From an uncultured Arachnia sp. (GTDB lineage Bacteria > Actinomycetota > Actinomycetes > Propionibacteriales > Propionibacteriaceae): a stretch of 64,000 bases of DNA. Where the stretch lies: assembly GCA_934636715.1 (NCBI GenBank), contig CAKUBE010000003.1, positions 1 to 64,000 of the forward strand, written 5' to 3'. The position numbers and the translations under genes are program-made. Position 1 is the stretch's first letter, and each line of letters opens with the position of its first letter. Positions 9,294 to 18,258 of the stretch are shown here, in pieces. Below the pieces are notes generated by a model. It did not search any database. It was not told where the DNA came from and worked only from the letters and a program-made list of their open reading frames with translations.

Positions 9294-9811
9294 CGCTTCC
9301 CCTTGGCTGCCGCGACCGCCGCGGCGTAACGGTTGGTTGCTCCGCCGCGCCATACCTGGCACACGGCGACGGCGAGGGCGTCGGCCGCGTCCGCGGGCTT
9401 CGGCGCGGCCTCGAGCCGGAGGATCCGGGTGACCATCAGACCCACCTGGGCCTTGTCCGCCGTGCCGGATCCCGTGACGGCCGCCTTCACCTCGCTGGGC
9501 GTGTGGAAACTCACCTCGAGCCCGCGGCGGGCCGCGGCGAGCGCCGCCACCCCCGACGCCTGCGCGGTGTCCATCACCGAGTGCAGGTTGTGCTGCGCGA
9601 ACACCCGCTCGATGCCGACCGCCTCCGGCTGGTAGCGGTCGAACCACTCGCCGAGCCCCTCCTCCAGCGCGAGCAGCCGGCGGGCGACGTCGAGGCCCGC
9701 GGGCGTGCGGACGACGCCGACGGCGACGAGCCGCGGCGGACGGCCGACGGTGCCGTCAACGATCCCCACCCCGCAGCGCGTCAGCCCGGGATCGATCCCG
9801 ATCACCCGCAT
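9290..9811 (-). CDS. ruvC: crossover junction endodeoxyribonuclease RuvC
   Basis: Nuclease that resolves Holliday junctions by paired nicks. The 173-residue protein starts [20 protein letters not shown], with the first catalytic Asp in GIDPGLT. The conserved Glu is in AVGIERVF, and the last acidic residues are in [14 protein letters not shown]. Start ATG 9811 lies 11 nt downstream of the yebC stop; an in-frame upstream extension is shadow coding. It is first of the coupled ruvCAB set. Confidence 0.96.
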   Translation of the reverse strand: MRVIGIDPGLTRCGVGIVDGTVGRPPRLVAVGVVRTPAGLDVARRLLALEEGLGEWFDRYQPEAVGIERVFAQHNLHSVMDTAQASGVAALAAARRGLEVSFHTPSEVKAAVTGSGTADKAQVGLMVTRILRLEAAPKPADAADALAVAVCQVWRGGATNRYAAAVAAAKGKR

Positions 9812-9822
9812 GGTGCCGCTGC

Positions 9823-10596
9823 TCAGTCCTCGGAGTCGAGGGCGGCGGCGACCTCGGGCGTCAGGTCCACGTTGGTGAACACGTTCTGCACGTCGTCGGA
9901 GTCCTCGAGCGCGTCGATGATGCGGAACACCTTCTGAGCCACCTCGACCGAGTCGACTTCCTGGTCGAACGAGGCAACGAACTGCACCTCGGAGGAGTCG
10001 TAGTCGAGGCCCGCGGCCTCGATCGCCTTGCGCACCTCGACGGTGTCGTTCGGGTCCGCCAGCGCCTCCCAGACGTCGCCCTCGTCGCTGACCTCCTCGA
10101 GGCCGGCCTCGAGCGCGGCCTCCAGCAGGTCGTCCTCGCTCAGCTCGCCGTCGCCCTGCCTCTTCGGCACCGTGACGACGCCCTTGCGGGAGAACAGGCG
10201 CTGCACGGAGCCGACGTCTGCCATCGTGCCGCCGTTGCGGGTGACGGCCACGCGGACGTCCGACGCCGACCGGTTGCGGTTGTCGGTGAGGCACTCGATC
10301 AGGATGGCGACGCCCGCGGGCCCGTAGGCCTCGTACATGATGGTCTCGTAGTCCGCCGCGCCCGACTCGGCGCCGGAGCCACGCTTGACCGCGCGGTCGA
10401 TGTTGTCGTTGGGGACCGAGGACTTCTTCGCCTTCTGGATGGCGTCGTAGAGAGTGGGGTTGCCTGCGGGGTCACCGCCGCCCAGCCGCGCGGCGACCTC
10501 GACGTTCTTGATGAGCTTGGCGAACAGCTTGCCGCGCTTGGCGTCGATGACGGCCTTCTTGTGCTTGGTCGTCGCCCACTTGGAATGCCCGGACAT
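9823..10596 (-). CDS. YebC/PmpR-family DNA-binding or translation-associated protein
   Basis: The 257-residue protein starts [22 protein letters not shown], the signature of the YebC/TACO1 family. It also has [19 protein letters not shown] and [15 protein letters not shown]. Members are described as transcriptional regulators and, more recently, as factors that help ribosomes at proline stretches; which role applies here is not visible. yebC upstream of ruvC is a conserved bacterial order. A GGGGA ribosome-binding site precedes the ATG at 10596. Confidence 0.93.
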   Translation of the reverse strand: MSGHSKWATTKHKKAVIDAKRGKLFAKLIKNVEVAARLGGGDPAGNPTLYDAIQKAKKSSVPNDNIDRAVKRGSGAESGAADYETIMYEAYGPAGVAILIECLTDNRNRSASDVRVAVTRNGGTMADVGSVQRLFSRKGVVTVPKRQGDGELSEDDLLEAALEAGLEEVSDEGDVWEALADPNDTVEVRKAIEAAGLDYDSSEVQFVASFDQEVDSVEVAQKVFRIIDALEDSDDVQNVFTNVDLTPEVAAALDSED

Positions 10597-10653
10597 CCGG
10601 TCCCCGCTTTCTCGTCTTCTCTCACTCAGTCGAGGCGAAGCTTACACACTGCC

Positions 10654-11622
10654 TCAGACAACGATTTTCGTGAGGAGGCCGACGGCGTCGCGTGTCGCGT
10701 AGCCGAGGTCCGCCACCAGACGGGACATCGCGAGCCCATCCGGGGTGTCGACGCCGATGCCCGCCTCCGCGCACCCCGCGTCGTGCATGGCGCGCAGGCT
10801 GTGCGAGAGCAGCGCGAGCGCGACGCCGCGCCGCCTGTGCTCCGGATGCACGCCGAAGCGCTCGGTCCAGCCGGCCGGGCCGCCGTCGTCGGCGACATCC
10901 TCCGCGTTCATGGCGTAGCCCGCGACCGCACCGTCGACGAGGGCCACGAAGGACCAGTCGGCGCGGAACTCCGCGCTGCCGGTGCGGCGCGCCCACTCCT
11001 CGGCCGCGACCTCGCCGCCGCCGATGGGCTTGAAGCAGAGGTTGTGCAGTTGCCGCACCTCTTCGGAGTGCTCGGCGGTGAACGGCACGACCGTCACGCC
11101 CGGGACGTCACGCACGAGCGGCGCGCGGTCGAGGCGCCGGACGAGGTCGTAGTAATAGCGCTCGGCCGCGAACCCGTGCAGCTCGGCGGCGCGCAGCAGA
11201 CCCTTCCTCCCGAGTTCGGCGTGGCAGCTGAGCCGCAACGGCACGCCCGGGTGGTGACGGTCGCGCCAGGCCGAGCCCACGGCCAGCTGCCAGCGCAGCA
11301 CGCTGGTGCCGATCCCCTTGTGCCGGTGCGCGGGGAGCACTCCTCCGAAGAGATAGAGGCGCAGCGGATCCGTCGACCCGAGGTGCAGCGCGCCGTAGGC
11401 GGTCAACGTGTCGTAGTCGTCCCAGCCACCGATCGCGAGGCCGTCCTCCCGCAGCGAGGCGCCCGTCTCGGCGTCGGCGGAGAGTCCCGAGAGCACGGAG
11501 GTGTCGAGCAGCGCCAGCTGATCGCGCAACTGCTCGAGCTCTTCCTCGTCGTCCGCCGTCAGCAGCCGCCACCTCAGATGAGGCAGCGGGGTGTAGAAGG
11601 CGCCCGGCCCGAGCGAGGTCAC
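10654..11622 (-). CDS. tandem GNAT-fold acetyltransferase, substrate unknown
   Basis: A protein of 322 residues with two GNAT domains. The first carries an acetyl-CoA loop GVLPAHRHKGIGTSVL near residue 95; the second carries GVHPEHRRRGVALALLS near residue 265. Mycothiol synthase MshD also has two GNAT domains and similar length, so it is one possible relative, but I do not see enough to assign it. I prefer GTG 11622: it follows the stop of the PlsC-like gene by 4 nt and has a GGGG-type ribosome-binding site. A GTG at 11646 would add 8 residues. It is last in the his-linked lipid-like run; yebC follows after a short gap. Confidence 0.8.
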   Translation of the reverse strand: MTSLGPGAFYTPLPHLRWRLLTADDEEELEQLRDQLALLDTSVLSGLSADAETGASLREDGLAIGGWDDYDTLTAYGALHLGSTDPLRLYLFGGVLPAHRHKGIGTSVLRWQLAVGSAWRDRHHPGVPLRLSCHAELGRKGLLRAAELHGFAAERYYYDLVRRLDRAPLVRDVPGVTVVPFTAEHSEEVRQLHNLCFKPIGGGEVAAEEWARRTGSAEFRADWSFVALVDGAVAGYAMNAEDVADDGGPAGWTERFGVHPEHRRRGVALALLSHSLRAMHDAGCAEAGIGVDTPDGLAMSRLVADLGYATRDAVGLLTKIVV

Positions 11623-11626
11623 GGGA

Positions 11627-12418
11627 TCAGCCCCAGATCCGCCCACGAACCGGGGCGTCGGGGGCTGCCTGGTCCCACAGCCTCCGCCAGCGCGGAGCGG
11701 GGCGTCCCGCGACCGGGGTCTGGCCGGCCTGGCGGCGTCGCTCGACGGTCCACCAGGTCAGGTCGCCCTCGAGCACGAGCTGTTCGACGTTCTCCTGCGT
11801 GCGAGCGGTGGCCTCCGCGAGGTGCCTGCCGCGGACGTAGATGGGGGCGCCGAACCGGATGGAGACCTTCGGCCGCCGGGTCAGGGGCAGCTTCAGGATG
11901 TCCTTCAGCTTGAACGTGCCGACGAGGCCGACGGGCACGATCGCCACGTTGTGCTGGTTGGCGAGACCCGCCGCGACGTCCGAGAACTCGCCGACGATGC
12001 GGCCCGCCTGGGGCTCGTCGGTGAAGACGACGACGTTGCGGCCGCGCGCCAGCGCGCGCGACGGCGCGATCATCGTGGGCCGGAGGCGACCGGGGAGGGC
12101 CAGGCGCAGGAGCTGGTAGTCGAGGACCCCCTGCTCGTTGGCGGCGAACACCAGCGGCTGGCGGACGCCGTCGAGATTGCCGGCGCCGACGATCTCGATA
12201 TCGAACCGGAGGCTCATCAGGCGCAGGCTCAGGTGCCTGCCCGTCAGCTTGGTGCGCAGTCCCAGCTCCCGTGAGGCGCGCTCGCGGGGCGGGGCGGACG
12301 CGGGGCGCTGCCGCCGGACGAGGCCGTTGACCGCCTGGGCGATGTCGCCCGGCAGGGTGAGCCGCGGGCCGGGTCTCCCCCGCCGCGACTGCGCCCAGGA
12401 GGGCAGCGTCCTGGTCAT
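11627..12418 (-). CDS. PlsC-like acyltransferase-family protein lacking the catalytic His
   Basis: A 263-residue member of the lysophospholipid acyltransferase superfamily (1-acylglycerol-3-phosphate type). The fold signature is clear from residue 70 on: VGAGNLDGVRQPLVFAAN, then NEQGVLD (94-100), then VPVGLVGTFK (161-170). The family's HX4D active-site motif normally reads NHxxxxD. Here the His is Glu95 while Asp100 is kept, and the usual EGTRS block is replaced by TDEPQAG (133-139). It may therefore not be a classical acyltransferase. The ATG overlaps the DUF2088 stop by 4 nt. Confidence 0.82.
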   Translation of the reverse strand: MTRTLPSWAQSRRGRPGPRLTLPGDIAQAVNGLVRRQRPASAPPRERASRELGLRTKLTGRHLSLRLMSLRFDIEIVGAGNLDGVRQPLVFAANEQGVLDYQLLRLALPGRLRPTMIAPSRALARGRNVVVFTDEPQAGRIVGEFSDVAAGLANQHNVAIVPVGLVGTFKLKDILKLPLTRRPKVSIRFGAPIYVRGRHLAEATARTQENVEQLVLEGDLTWWTVERRRQAGQTPVAGRPAPRWRRLWDQAAPDAPVRGRIWG

Positions 12419-13929
12419 CGCACGTCGCCCAGGGCGAGTCCCGCGCCGCGCAGCACCGTGATCGACGGGGTGCCGCCGACGGCGTCCGAGGCGATCTCGA
12501 GCGCGTCCGCGTACGTGCTGGCCGCGCGGTGGCCGAGCACCGCGGCGCTCCGGCGGTCGCCGCCCACCCAGATCACGTTCGAGTACCGCGCCGTGGCCCG
12601 GGCGATGCTCGCCCACTCCTGGAACACGCGCAGCGGGTGGTCCGAGAACTGCTTGCGGTAGAGATCGAGGTACCACTCGTCCTGCAGCGCGGGCGCGAAC
12701 CGCTCGGCGATCTCCGCCGGGTCCGTCGTGAGCGGCAGCACCTTCGCGAACAGGTCGGCGGCCGCGGACTGGCGACGGTTGGAGAACCTGTTGCGGAGCG
12801 GGTGCAGCGCGATCAGCACGCCGCCGGGCCGCGTGTAGGGGGTGCCGAGATGCGACCCCGCCTGCGTGACGAGCGCGTGCCGGGCGGCGCTCAGCGGCGA
12901 GCCGACCGGGTCCGACGGGTCGATCGCGGCGCCCCACACCGAGGTGACGAGCACGTCGGCCTGGCCCTTCACCTCGACGGCGTTGGCGGCCTGCCAGACG
13001 AGCCGCGACTCGCTCTGCGCGGCCGCGTACTCGCCGCCGACGACGTCGATGACGGCGTAGTCGGCCTTCGGCCCGCCGTGCAGCAGCTGCGCGCCCTGGC
13101 GCGGCAGGGCGGCCGCGAGCTGGCGGGTGCCGACATAGGAGAACCGGTCGGCCGCGTTCCACTCCCATTCCCGCTTCGAGACGTAGCGCAGCGGGCGGCC
13201 CAGCAGCGGCTGGCCGAGCACGGCGACGAGCGCGAACGTCGGCGTCGTGTCCTGCACCAGCGCGCGGACGCCCGTGACGAACGCGTCGCCCTCGCCCGCG
13301 GCGCCGAGGCGCTGCACGGTGGCGGCGTCCGTCACGCCGCAGACCAGCGGGCAGCCGTCGACGAACGAGCTCCGGACGCCGATGAGCACCACGAGATCGG
13401 ACTCGGCGACCCGGCGGTTCACGCGGACGGTGTGGCCGTCGACGGCGCCCACCTCCACGAGGTCCTCGGCCGTCACGTCGTGGCTCGCGACGAGCCCGTC
13501 GGGCAGGAAGCTGGTGGCCACGCGGTCGCCGAGCACCTCGGTCACCCGGGCGTGGGACCAGCGCTGAGCCGCGCCGTTGGCGATCACGATCTCGACGTCG
13601 TCGACGCCCGCGCGCGCCGCGGCCTCAAGGACCCGCTCGGCGAGGGTGCGTCGCGGGTCGAACCAGGGCGCCGGCAGGACGCCCGCCTCCGTGATCAGCA
13701 GCGTGAGCTTCGTGCTCGGGCTGAGCTGCGCCGCGAGCGGGGCGGTTCCCGTGGGAGCCGAGAGGGCGGCGTCGATCAGCGGCACGGGATCGCTCGACCG
13801 CTCCGCATCGGGCGGGTAGATCACCCGCGTGCCCACCCCGAACGGGTTGAGCCGCAGGTCCGATCCGGACATGGTCATGAGCGGCGGGGTCTTGTCGTCG
13901 ACCTCCAGCACGAATCCTGGGCGAGCCAT
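12415..13929 (-). CDS. LarA/DUF2088-family protein without the nickel-pincer residues
   Basis: The 504-residue protein aligns by eye with the lactate racemase LarA (DUF2088) family: a Rossmann-like N-terminal part and a second domain. In LarA a His in an NGTHR-like motif, another His, and a Lys in a GGxK-like motif hold the nickel-pincer cofactor. Here the first motif reads NGAAQRWSH (118-126), and the second region reads GVRSSFVDGCPLVCG (184-198), with no Lys and no His. The HD pair at 150-151 remains. Racemase activity is therefore unlikely. It lies 16 bp after the reductase/HAD gene and overlaps the PlsC-like gene by 4 nt. Confidence 0.82.
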   Translation of the reverse strand: MARPGFVLEVDDKTPPLMTMSGSDLRLNPFGVGTRVIYPPDAERSSDPVPLIDAALSAPTGTAPLAAQLSPSTKLTLLITEAGVLPAPWFDPRRTLAERVLEAAARAGVDDVEIVIANGAAQRWSHARVTEVLGDRVATSFLPDGLVASHDVTAEDLVEVGAVDGHTVRVNRRVAESDLVVLIGVRSSFVDGCPLVCGVTDAATVQRLGAAGEGDAFVTGVRALVQDTTPTFALVAVLGQPLLGRPLRYVSKREWEWNAADRFSYVGTRQLAAALPRQGAQLLHGGPKADYAVIDVVGGEYAAAQSESRLVWQAANAVEVKGQADVLVTSVWGAAIDPSDPVGSPLSAARHALVTQAGSHLGTPYTRPGGVLIALHPLRNRFSNRRQSAAADLFAKVLPLTTDPAEIAERFAPALQDEWYLDLYRKQFSDHPLRVFQEWASIARATARYSNVIWVGGDRRSAAVLGHRAASTYADALEIASDAVGGTPSITVLRGAGLALGDVR

Positions 13930-13945
13930 CAGCGGTCCTTTCCGT

Positions 13946-16294
13946 TCACGACATCTTCCACCGCGGCAGCGGTGACATTTCCGGCCATTCGACGATCGAC
14001 CAGCCGCTCGTCTTCGCGGCCCGCATCAGGCCGACGTCGGGGCTGACCGCGACGGGGTTGCCGACGGTGCTGAGCATGGGGAGGTCGACGTGGCTGTCCG
14101 CATAGGCGTACGACTTTGCGAGGTCGATGCCGTGCAGCTTCGCGTAGTGCGTCAGCCAGGCCGACCGCGACTCGCCCACCATGGGCGGCCCGCTCAGGAA
14201 GCCGGTGCAGCGCCCGTCCGCGTCGGTGGAGAGCTCGGCGGCGACGATGGTGTCGAACAGCCCCTCGAAGGGCCTCGTCAGCGGCCGGATCACGCCGGTG
14301 ATCAGGATGGTGGTGTGCCCGGCCTGGCGGTGCTCCCTGATCCTGCGGATGGCGTCCGGCGACATCCGGTCGAGGATCAGCGGCGCGAGCTTGTCGTCGA
14401 CGTAGCGCTCGAGGGAGGCGAGGTCGGCCCCCTTGTAGCGGCGGTAGATCGAGCGCAGGAACACGCCGCGGTCGCGCCGCTCCGCGTTGAGGTACATCGG
14501 CAGCCGGGCGGCGAGGCTCGCCACCTCGGCCACGCGCTTGATCGGCGGCAGCTCCGGCAGGCGCGCCCACAGGTAGGTCTCGACGACGTTGGTGGCCATG
14601 ACCGTGCCGTCGAGGTCGAAGGCCGCGAGCACGGTACCGGGCTCGGCGGGCTTCAGCTCCTTGAACGTGGTCTCCCTGGCCGCGCGCCGCTTGCGCGCCG
14701 CCTCCAGCCGCCGCACCGGGTTGGTGATGGCAGGGATGTGGATGCCCTCCAGGTATTCGGTCCAGTCGTAGCTGGCCGAGTCGAAGCCGAAGGCGGCGGC
14801 GTCGTCGGCGTGGAGGGAGTTGTGCAGCGCGAGCGTGCAGTCGTCGACGAAGTGCAGCTCGGACTGCAGGTACTCCCCGTAGAGGGTCAGGTACTTGCCG
14901 AGGAACTCAAGCTGCTTACGCGACTCGTCGAGCTGGGTCGCGATCTTGCGCGTGCGCTTACCGCGCGGCGCGTAGCTCAGCAGCTTGTTGCCGATGTCGA
15001 CGCCCTTGTCCGCCGCCCACATGAGCTTCTCGATGGGCTCAAAGCCCGGGAAGTTCCACGTGGCGAGCGGCGTCGACCCCTGCCCCTCGGTGTAGGGGTG
15101 CTCGGTGAAGTAGTTGCGGACGTGCTCGTAGACGCCGCGGAACGTGAGCGGGTTCCGCGCGCCGGAGTTCAGGTGGTAGAACTCGGGCTCGCCGACGGCG
15201 GGCTGCGTGGCGCACACCGCGACGATCGCGTTGACCACGAAGTCGCACGGGATGATGTCGATCACGGCGTCCGGGGAGGCCGGGACGTCGGGCAGCTGGC
15301 CGCGGCCGTAGGCGAGGATGATCGGGTCGGCCATCTTGAAGCCCTCGATCCAGCCCGCGTACGGGTGGATCAGCGACGACTCGACGATGGCGGGGCGGAC
15401 GACCGAGATCTGGAAGTCGCGGCCCAGGTCGGCTACGACCCGCTCCGCGAGCGCCTTGGCGAAGGTGTAGACGTCGGTCCAGCCCAGCGAGCGGGCCCGC
15501 TCGGTGCCCGCCTTGACCAGCTCCTGCTTCACCCATTCCTGGCGGCGGCGCTCCGTGTCGCGCGAGGTCGTGAGGTAGCCGGCCTGGCGGTGCAGCGCCT
15601 CGGCCTGCTTGCGCAGGACGGTCAGCTGCTCCGACGACCGCGAGCGCGCCTCGACGTGCTCCTTCATGGCCAGCGCCGCCCTGGTCTCGCGCTCGTAGTC
15701 GATGTCGTGGACGTGCGCGGCCTCGGGGATGGCGCCGCGGCGGCGGCCCGCGGTGTACGCCGTCGAGATGTGCACGTAGTGCGGCACCTTGACGAGGTTC
15801 CCGTCCTCGTCGGAGCACGCCTCGCGGAGCCTCGTGAGCAGGGCCTTCGCCCCGACCACGTTCGTCATGAACGCCTGATCGATGGGCGGGTCGAACGACA
15901 CGTCGCCCGCGCAGTGCACCAGGACGTCGATGTCGCGGGGCAGTTCGGGCACGTCCGGCAGGTCGCCCTCGATCACCTCGACGCGCGCCGCCATGAGGGG
16001 CTCGACGCCGCCCGCGGCGGCCACGACGTCGGCGAAGATCTTCTTCTTCAGCAGCGACGCGACCCGCTCATGCGCCGTGATCGAGCCCTTGCGGCGCACG
16101 ATCACGCCAGTGGTGGTGCCGGGGCACTCGGTGAGCACCTTCCACAGCATCTGCTCGCCGATGAAGCCGGTGACGCCGGTCATGACGATCTTCTTGCCGT
16201 CGAGCAAGTCCTTGATCCGCCCGTCGAGCAGCGGTGGCGTGTGCACCGACTCGGGGACGGCAACGCCGAAGGTGCTGGCGGGCGGCCTGGCCAT
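13946..16294 (-). CDS. fused fatty-acyl-CoA-reductase-type SDR and HAD-IB hydrolase
   Basis: A 782-residue two-domain protein. The N-terminal 500 residues form an extended SDR of the male-sterility/fatty acyl reductase type: NAD(P) motif TGVTGFIG (39-46), HISTAYT near 175, and catalytic Tyr276/Lys280 (DVYTFAKALAERVV). The C-terminal part (555-782) is a HAD-IB phosphatase-like domain with FDLDGT (559-564), ILITGVIRPLTRP, and YADSHVDLPML. This architecture suggests reduction of an acyl thioester and dephosphorylation of a lipid intermediate; the substrate is unknown. ATG 16294 overlaps the hisA stop by one base (TGATG), tying this gene to the his operon. Confidence 0.85.
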   Translation of the reverse strand: MARPPASTFGVAVPESVHTPPLLDGRIKDLLDGKKIVMTGVTGFIGEQMLWKVLTECPGTTTGVIVRRKGSITAHERVASLLKKKIFADVVAAAGGVEPLMAARVEVIEGDLPDVPELPRDIDVLVHCAGDVSFDPPIDQAFMTNVVGAKALLTRLREACSDEDGNLVKVPHYVHISTAYTAGRRRGAIPEAAHVHDIDYERETRAALAMKEHVEARSRSSEQLTVLRKQAEALHRQAGYLTTSRDTERRRQEWVKQELVKAGTERARSLGWTDVYTFAKALAERVVADLGRDFQISVVRPAIVESSLIHPYAGWIEGFKMADPIILAYGRGQLPDVPASPDAVIDIIPCDFVVNAIVAVCATQPAVGEPEFYHLNSGARNPLTFRGVYEHVRNYFTEHPYTEGQGSTPLATWNFPGFEPIEKLMWAADKGVDIGNKLLSYAPRGKRTRKIATQLDESRKQLEFLGKYLTLYGEYLQSELHFVDDCTLALHNSLHADDAAAFGFDSASYDWTEYLEGIHIPAITNPVRRLEAARKRRAARETTFKELKPAEPGTVLAAFDLDGTVMATNVVETYLWARLPELPPIKRVAEVASLAARLPMYLNAERRDRGVFLRSIYRRYKGADLASLERYVDDKLAPLILDRMSPDAIRRIREHRQAGHTTILITGVIRPLTRPFEGLFDTIVAAELSTDADGRCTGFLSGPPMVGESRSAWLTHYAKLHGIDLAKSYAYADSHVDLPMLSTVGNPVAVSPDVGLMRAAKTSGWSIVEWPEMSPLPRWKMS

Positions 16295-17025
16295 CAGTTG
16301 CCGCCTTCGGCCACGGCGAGTGCCTCCTCGATGGTGAACCGGCCGACGTAGAGGGCCGTTCCGATGATCGCGCCCTCGACGCCGTCGTCGACGAGGCCGC
16401 GGAGGTCGCGGAGATTGTCGAGCGTGGCGATGCCGCCGGAGGCGATGACCTTCTTGCCCGAGCGGCGGGCGACGTCGAGGAGGAGGTCGACGTTGGGGCC
16501 GGTCAGCATGCCGTCCGCGTTCACATCGGTGACCACGAACCGCTCGCAGCCGGCGGCGACGAGCCGATCCAGCGTCTCGGTCCACGGGCCGCCCTCGGTG
16601 GTCCAGCCGCGCGCCGCCAGGTTCTCGCCCCGGACGTCGAGGCCGATGGCGACGCGGTCGCCGTAAGTGCCGACGACGTGGTCGCACCACTCGGGGTTCT
16701 CGAGGGCCGCGGTGCCGATGTTGACGCGGCGCGCGCCGGTGGCGAGCGCGCGGTCGAGGGACTCCTGGTCACGGATGCCGCCGGAGATCTCGACGTTCAT
16801 GTCCAGCTGCCCGACGATGCCGCTCAACAGCTCCGCGTTCGAGCCGCGCCCGAACGCCGCGTCGAGGTCGACGAGGTGCAGCCATTCGGCGCCGCCGTCC
16901 TGCCAGCGCAGCGCCGCCTGCAGCGGGTCGCCGAACTCCTTCTGCGTGCCCGCGATGCCTTGGACGAGCTGGACGGCCTGGCCGCCCTGCACGTCGACGG
17001 CGGGCAACAACTGCAACTTCTCCAC
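16294..17025 (-). CDS. priA: phosphoribosyl isomerase HisA, likely bifunctional PriA (HisA/TrpF)
   Basis: A (beta/alpha)8 isomerase of 243 residues. It catalyses the ProFAR to PRFAR step of histidine synthesis and, in many actinobacteria, also the phosphoribosylanthranilate isomerase step of tryptophan synthesis. Seen: the first catalytic Asp in [15 protein letters not shown], the phosphate motif SGGIRD, a second Asp in [11 protein letters not shown], and [14 protein letters not shown]. No separate trpF occurs in the trp operon of this window, which fits a PriA role. Start is GTG 17025, just after the hisH stop; its stop overlaps the reductase/HAD gene. Confidence 0.93.
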   Translation of the reverse strand: MEKLQLLPAVDVQGGQAVQLVQGIAGTQKEFGDPLQAALRWQDGGAEWLHLVDLDAAFGRGSNAELLSGIVGQLDMNVEISGGIRDQESLDRALATGARRVNIGTAALENPEWCDHVVGTYGDRVAIGLDVRGENLAARGWTTEGGPWTETLDRLVAAGCERFVVTDVNADGMLTGPNVDLLLDVARRSGKKVIASGGIATLDNLRDLRGLVDDGVEGAIIGTALYVGRFTIEEALAVAEGGN

Positions 17026-17029
17026 GACG

Positions 17030-17653
17030 CTAGACCCTATCCGAAATAGTGGACAACCAATTGGCTATCAGCCGCGCGCCTGCCGCCCCGGATTTCTCGG
17101 GATGGAACTGCGTGGACGCCACCGCGCCGCGCTCGACGGCCGCGACGAACGTCGCGTCCTCGTGCCGCGCCGTCGCCGCCAGCGCGTCGGCGGGCGCCGT
17201 GAGGGCCGCGTAGCTGTGCACGAAGTAGAACCGCTCCCCCGCCAGCCCCGCGAACAACCGCGATCCCTCCGGGGCGTCGACGGTGTTCCAGCCCATGTGC
17301 GGCAGGCGCCGCGCGGCGAGCGGCGCGACGGTTCCCGCGAACAGGCCCACGCCGTCGGCGCGCTCGCCGTGCTCGGTGCCGCCGTCGAACAGGACCTGGT
17401 GGCCGACGCAGATGCCGAAGAGCGGCCGGCCCAGCTCCGCCCATTCCCGGATCAGCTCGACGCCGCCCGCCGCGCGCAGCCCCCGCATGCAGGCCGCGAA
17501 CGCGCCGACGCCCGGGACGACGAGCGCGTCCCTGCCGCGCAGCTCCGCGAGGTCGGCGGTCACCACGACGTCCGCCCCGGCGTCGGCGAAGGCCCGGGCG
17601 GCCGAGTGCAGGTTGCCCGAGCCGTAGTCGAGCAGGCCGACCCGGGCGCTCAG
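17030..17653 (-). CDS. hisH: imidazole glycerol phosphate synthase glutaminase subunit HisH, CTG start
   Basis: Class I glutamine amidotransferase that feeds ammonia to HisF. Residues 4-14 ([11 protein letters not shown]) are the conserved N-terminus, Cys82 sits in [11 protein letters not shown], and His184/Glu186 sit in QFHPEKSG. Frame and homology need a start just before [10 protein letters not shown], but no ATG, GTG or TTG exists there; the next GTG lies inside the domain. The codon at 17653 is CTG, overlaps the hisB stop as CTGA exactly like the ATGA overlaps nearby, and has GAAGGG upstream. I therefore call a CTG start (207 residues). A sequence error is the alternative. Confidence 0.9.
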   Translation of the reverse strand: MSARVGLLDYGSGNLHSAARAFADAGADVVVTADLAELRGRDALVVPGVGAFAACMRGLRAAGGVELIREWAELGRPLFGICVGHQVLFDGGTEHGERADGVGLFAGTVAPLAARRLPHMGWNTVDAPEGSRLFAGLAGERFYFVHSYAALTAPADALAATARHEDATFVAAVERGAVASTQFHPEKSGAAGARLIANWLSTISDRV

Positions 17654-18258
17654 AGCGCGCCCTTCGTGCTCGGGATCCCCACCTGGCGGGGGTCCGGCTC
17701 GACAGCCTCGCGCAGCGCGCGGGCGAGCGCCTTGAACTGGGCCTCGACGATGTGGTGCGGGTCGCGGCCCGCCAGCAGGGTCACGTGCAGGCACAGGCCG
17801 GAGTTCAGGGCCAGCGCCTCGAACACGTGGTACGTCATCGACCCGGCGTAGGGCACGCCGCTGCCGCCGATCAGCGCGTAGACCTGGCCGTCGGGCTCGC
17901 CCTTGCACACCACGTAGGGGCGGCCCGCGACGTCGACGACGCAGTCCGCGACCGCCTCGTCGAGCGGGACGACGGCGTGGCCGTAGCGGCGGATGCCGGA
18001 CTTGTCGCCCAGCGCCTCCTTCAGCGCCTGGCCGAGGCAGATGGCCGTGTCCTCGACGGTGTGGTGGCCGTCGATGTGCAGGTCGCCGGTGGCCTCGACG
18101 TCGATGTCGATCATCGAGTGCTTGGCGAGCGCCGTCAGCATGTGGTCGTAGAACCCGACGCCCGTGGAGATGTTCGACGCCCCGGTGCCGTCGAGGTCGA
18201 CGGTGACCGTGATCGTCGACTCCGAGGTGGCGCGGGAGATGGTCGCGGTGCGGCTCAT
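17650..18258 (-). CDS. hisB: imidazoleglycerol-phosphate dehydratase
   Basis: Dehydrates imidazole glycerol phosphate to imidazole acetol phosphate in histidine synthesis. The 202-residue monofunctional enzyme shows the metal-binding His clusters of the family: [37 protein letters not shown] and [23 protein letters not shown] 18258 overlaps the hisC stop by 4 nt, and the stop overlaps the hisH start. Confidence 0.97.
   Translation of the reverse strand: MSRTATISRATSESTITVTVDLDGTGASNISTGVGFYDHMLTALAKHSMIDIDVEATGDLHIDGHHTVEDTAICLGQALKEALGDKSGIRRYGHAVVPLDEAVADCVVDVAGRPYVVCKGEPDGQVYALIGGSGVPYAGSMTYHVFEALALNSGLCLHVTLLAGRDPHHIVEAQFKALARALREAVEPDPRQVGIPSTKGAL

Noticed and set aside
17030..17908. 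Longer hisH reading frame beginning at 17908
   Set aside because: The extra N-terminal sequence is out-of-frame hisB with no homology; the HisH fold begins at the CTG-proximal residues.
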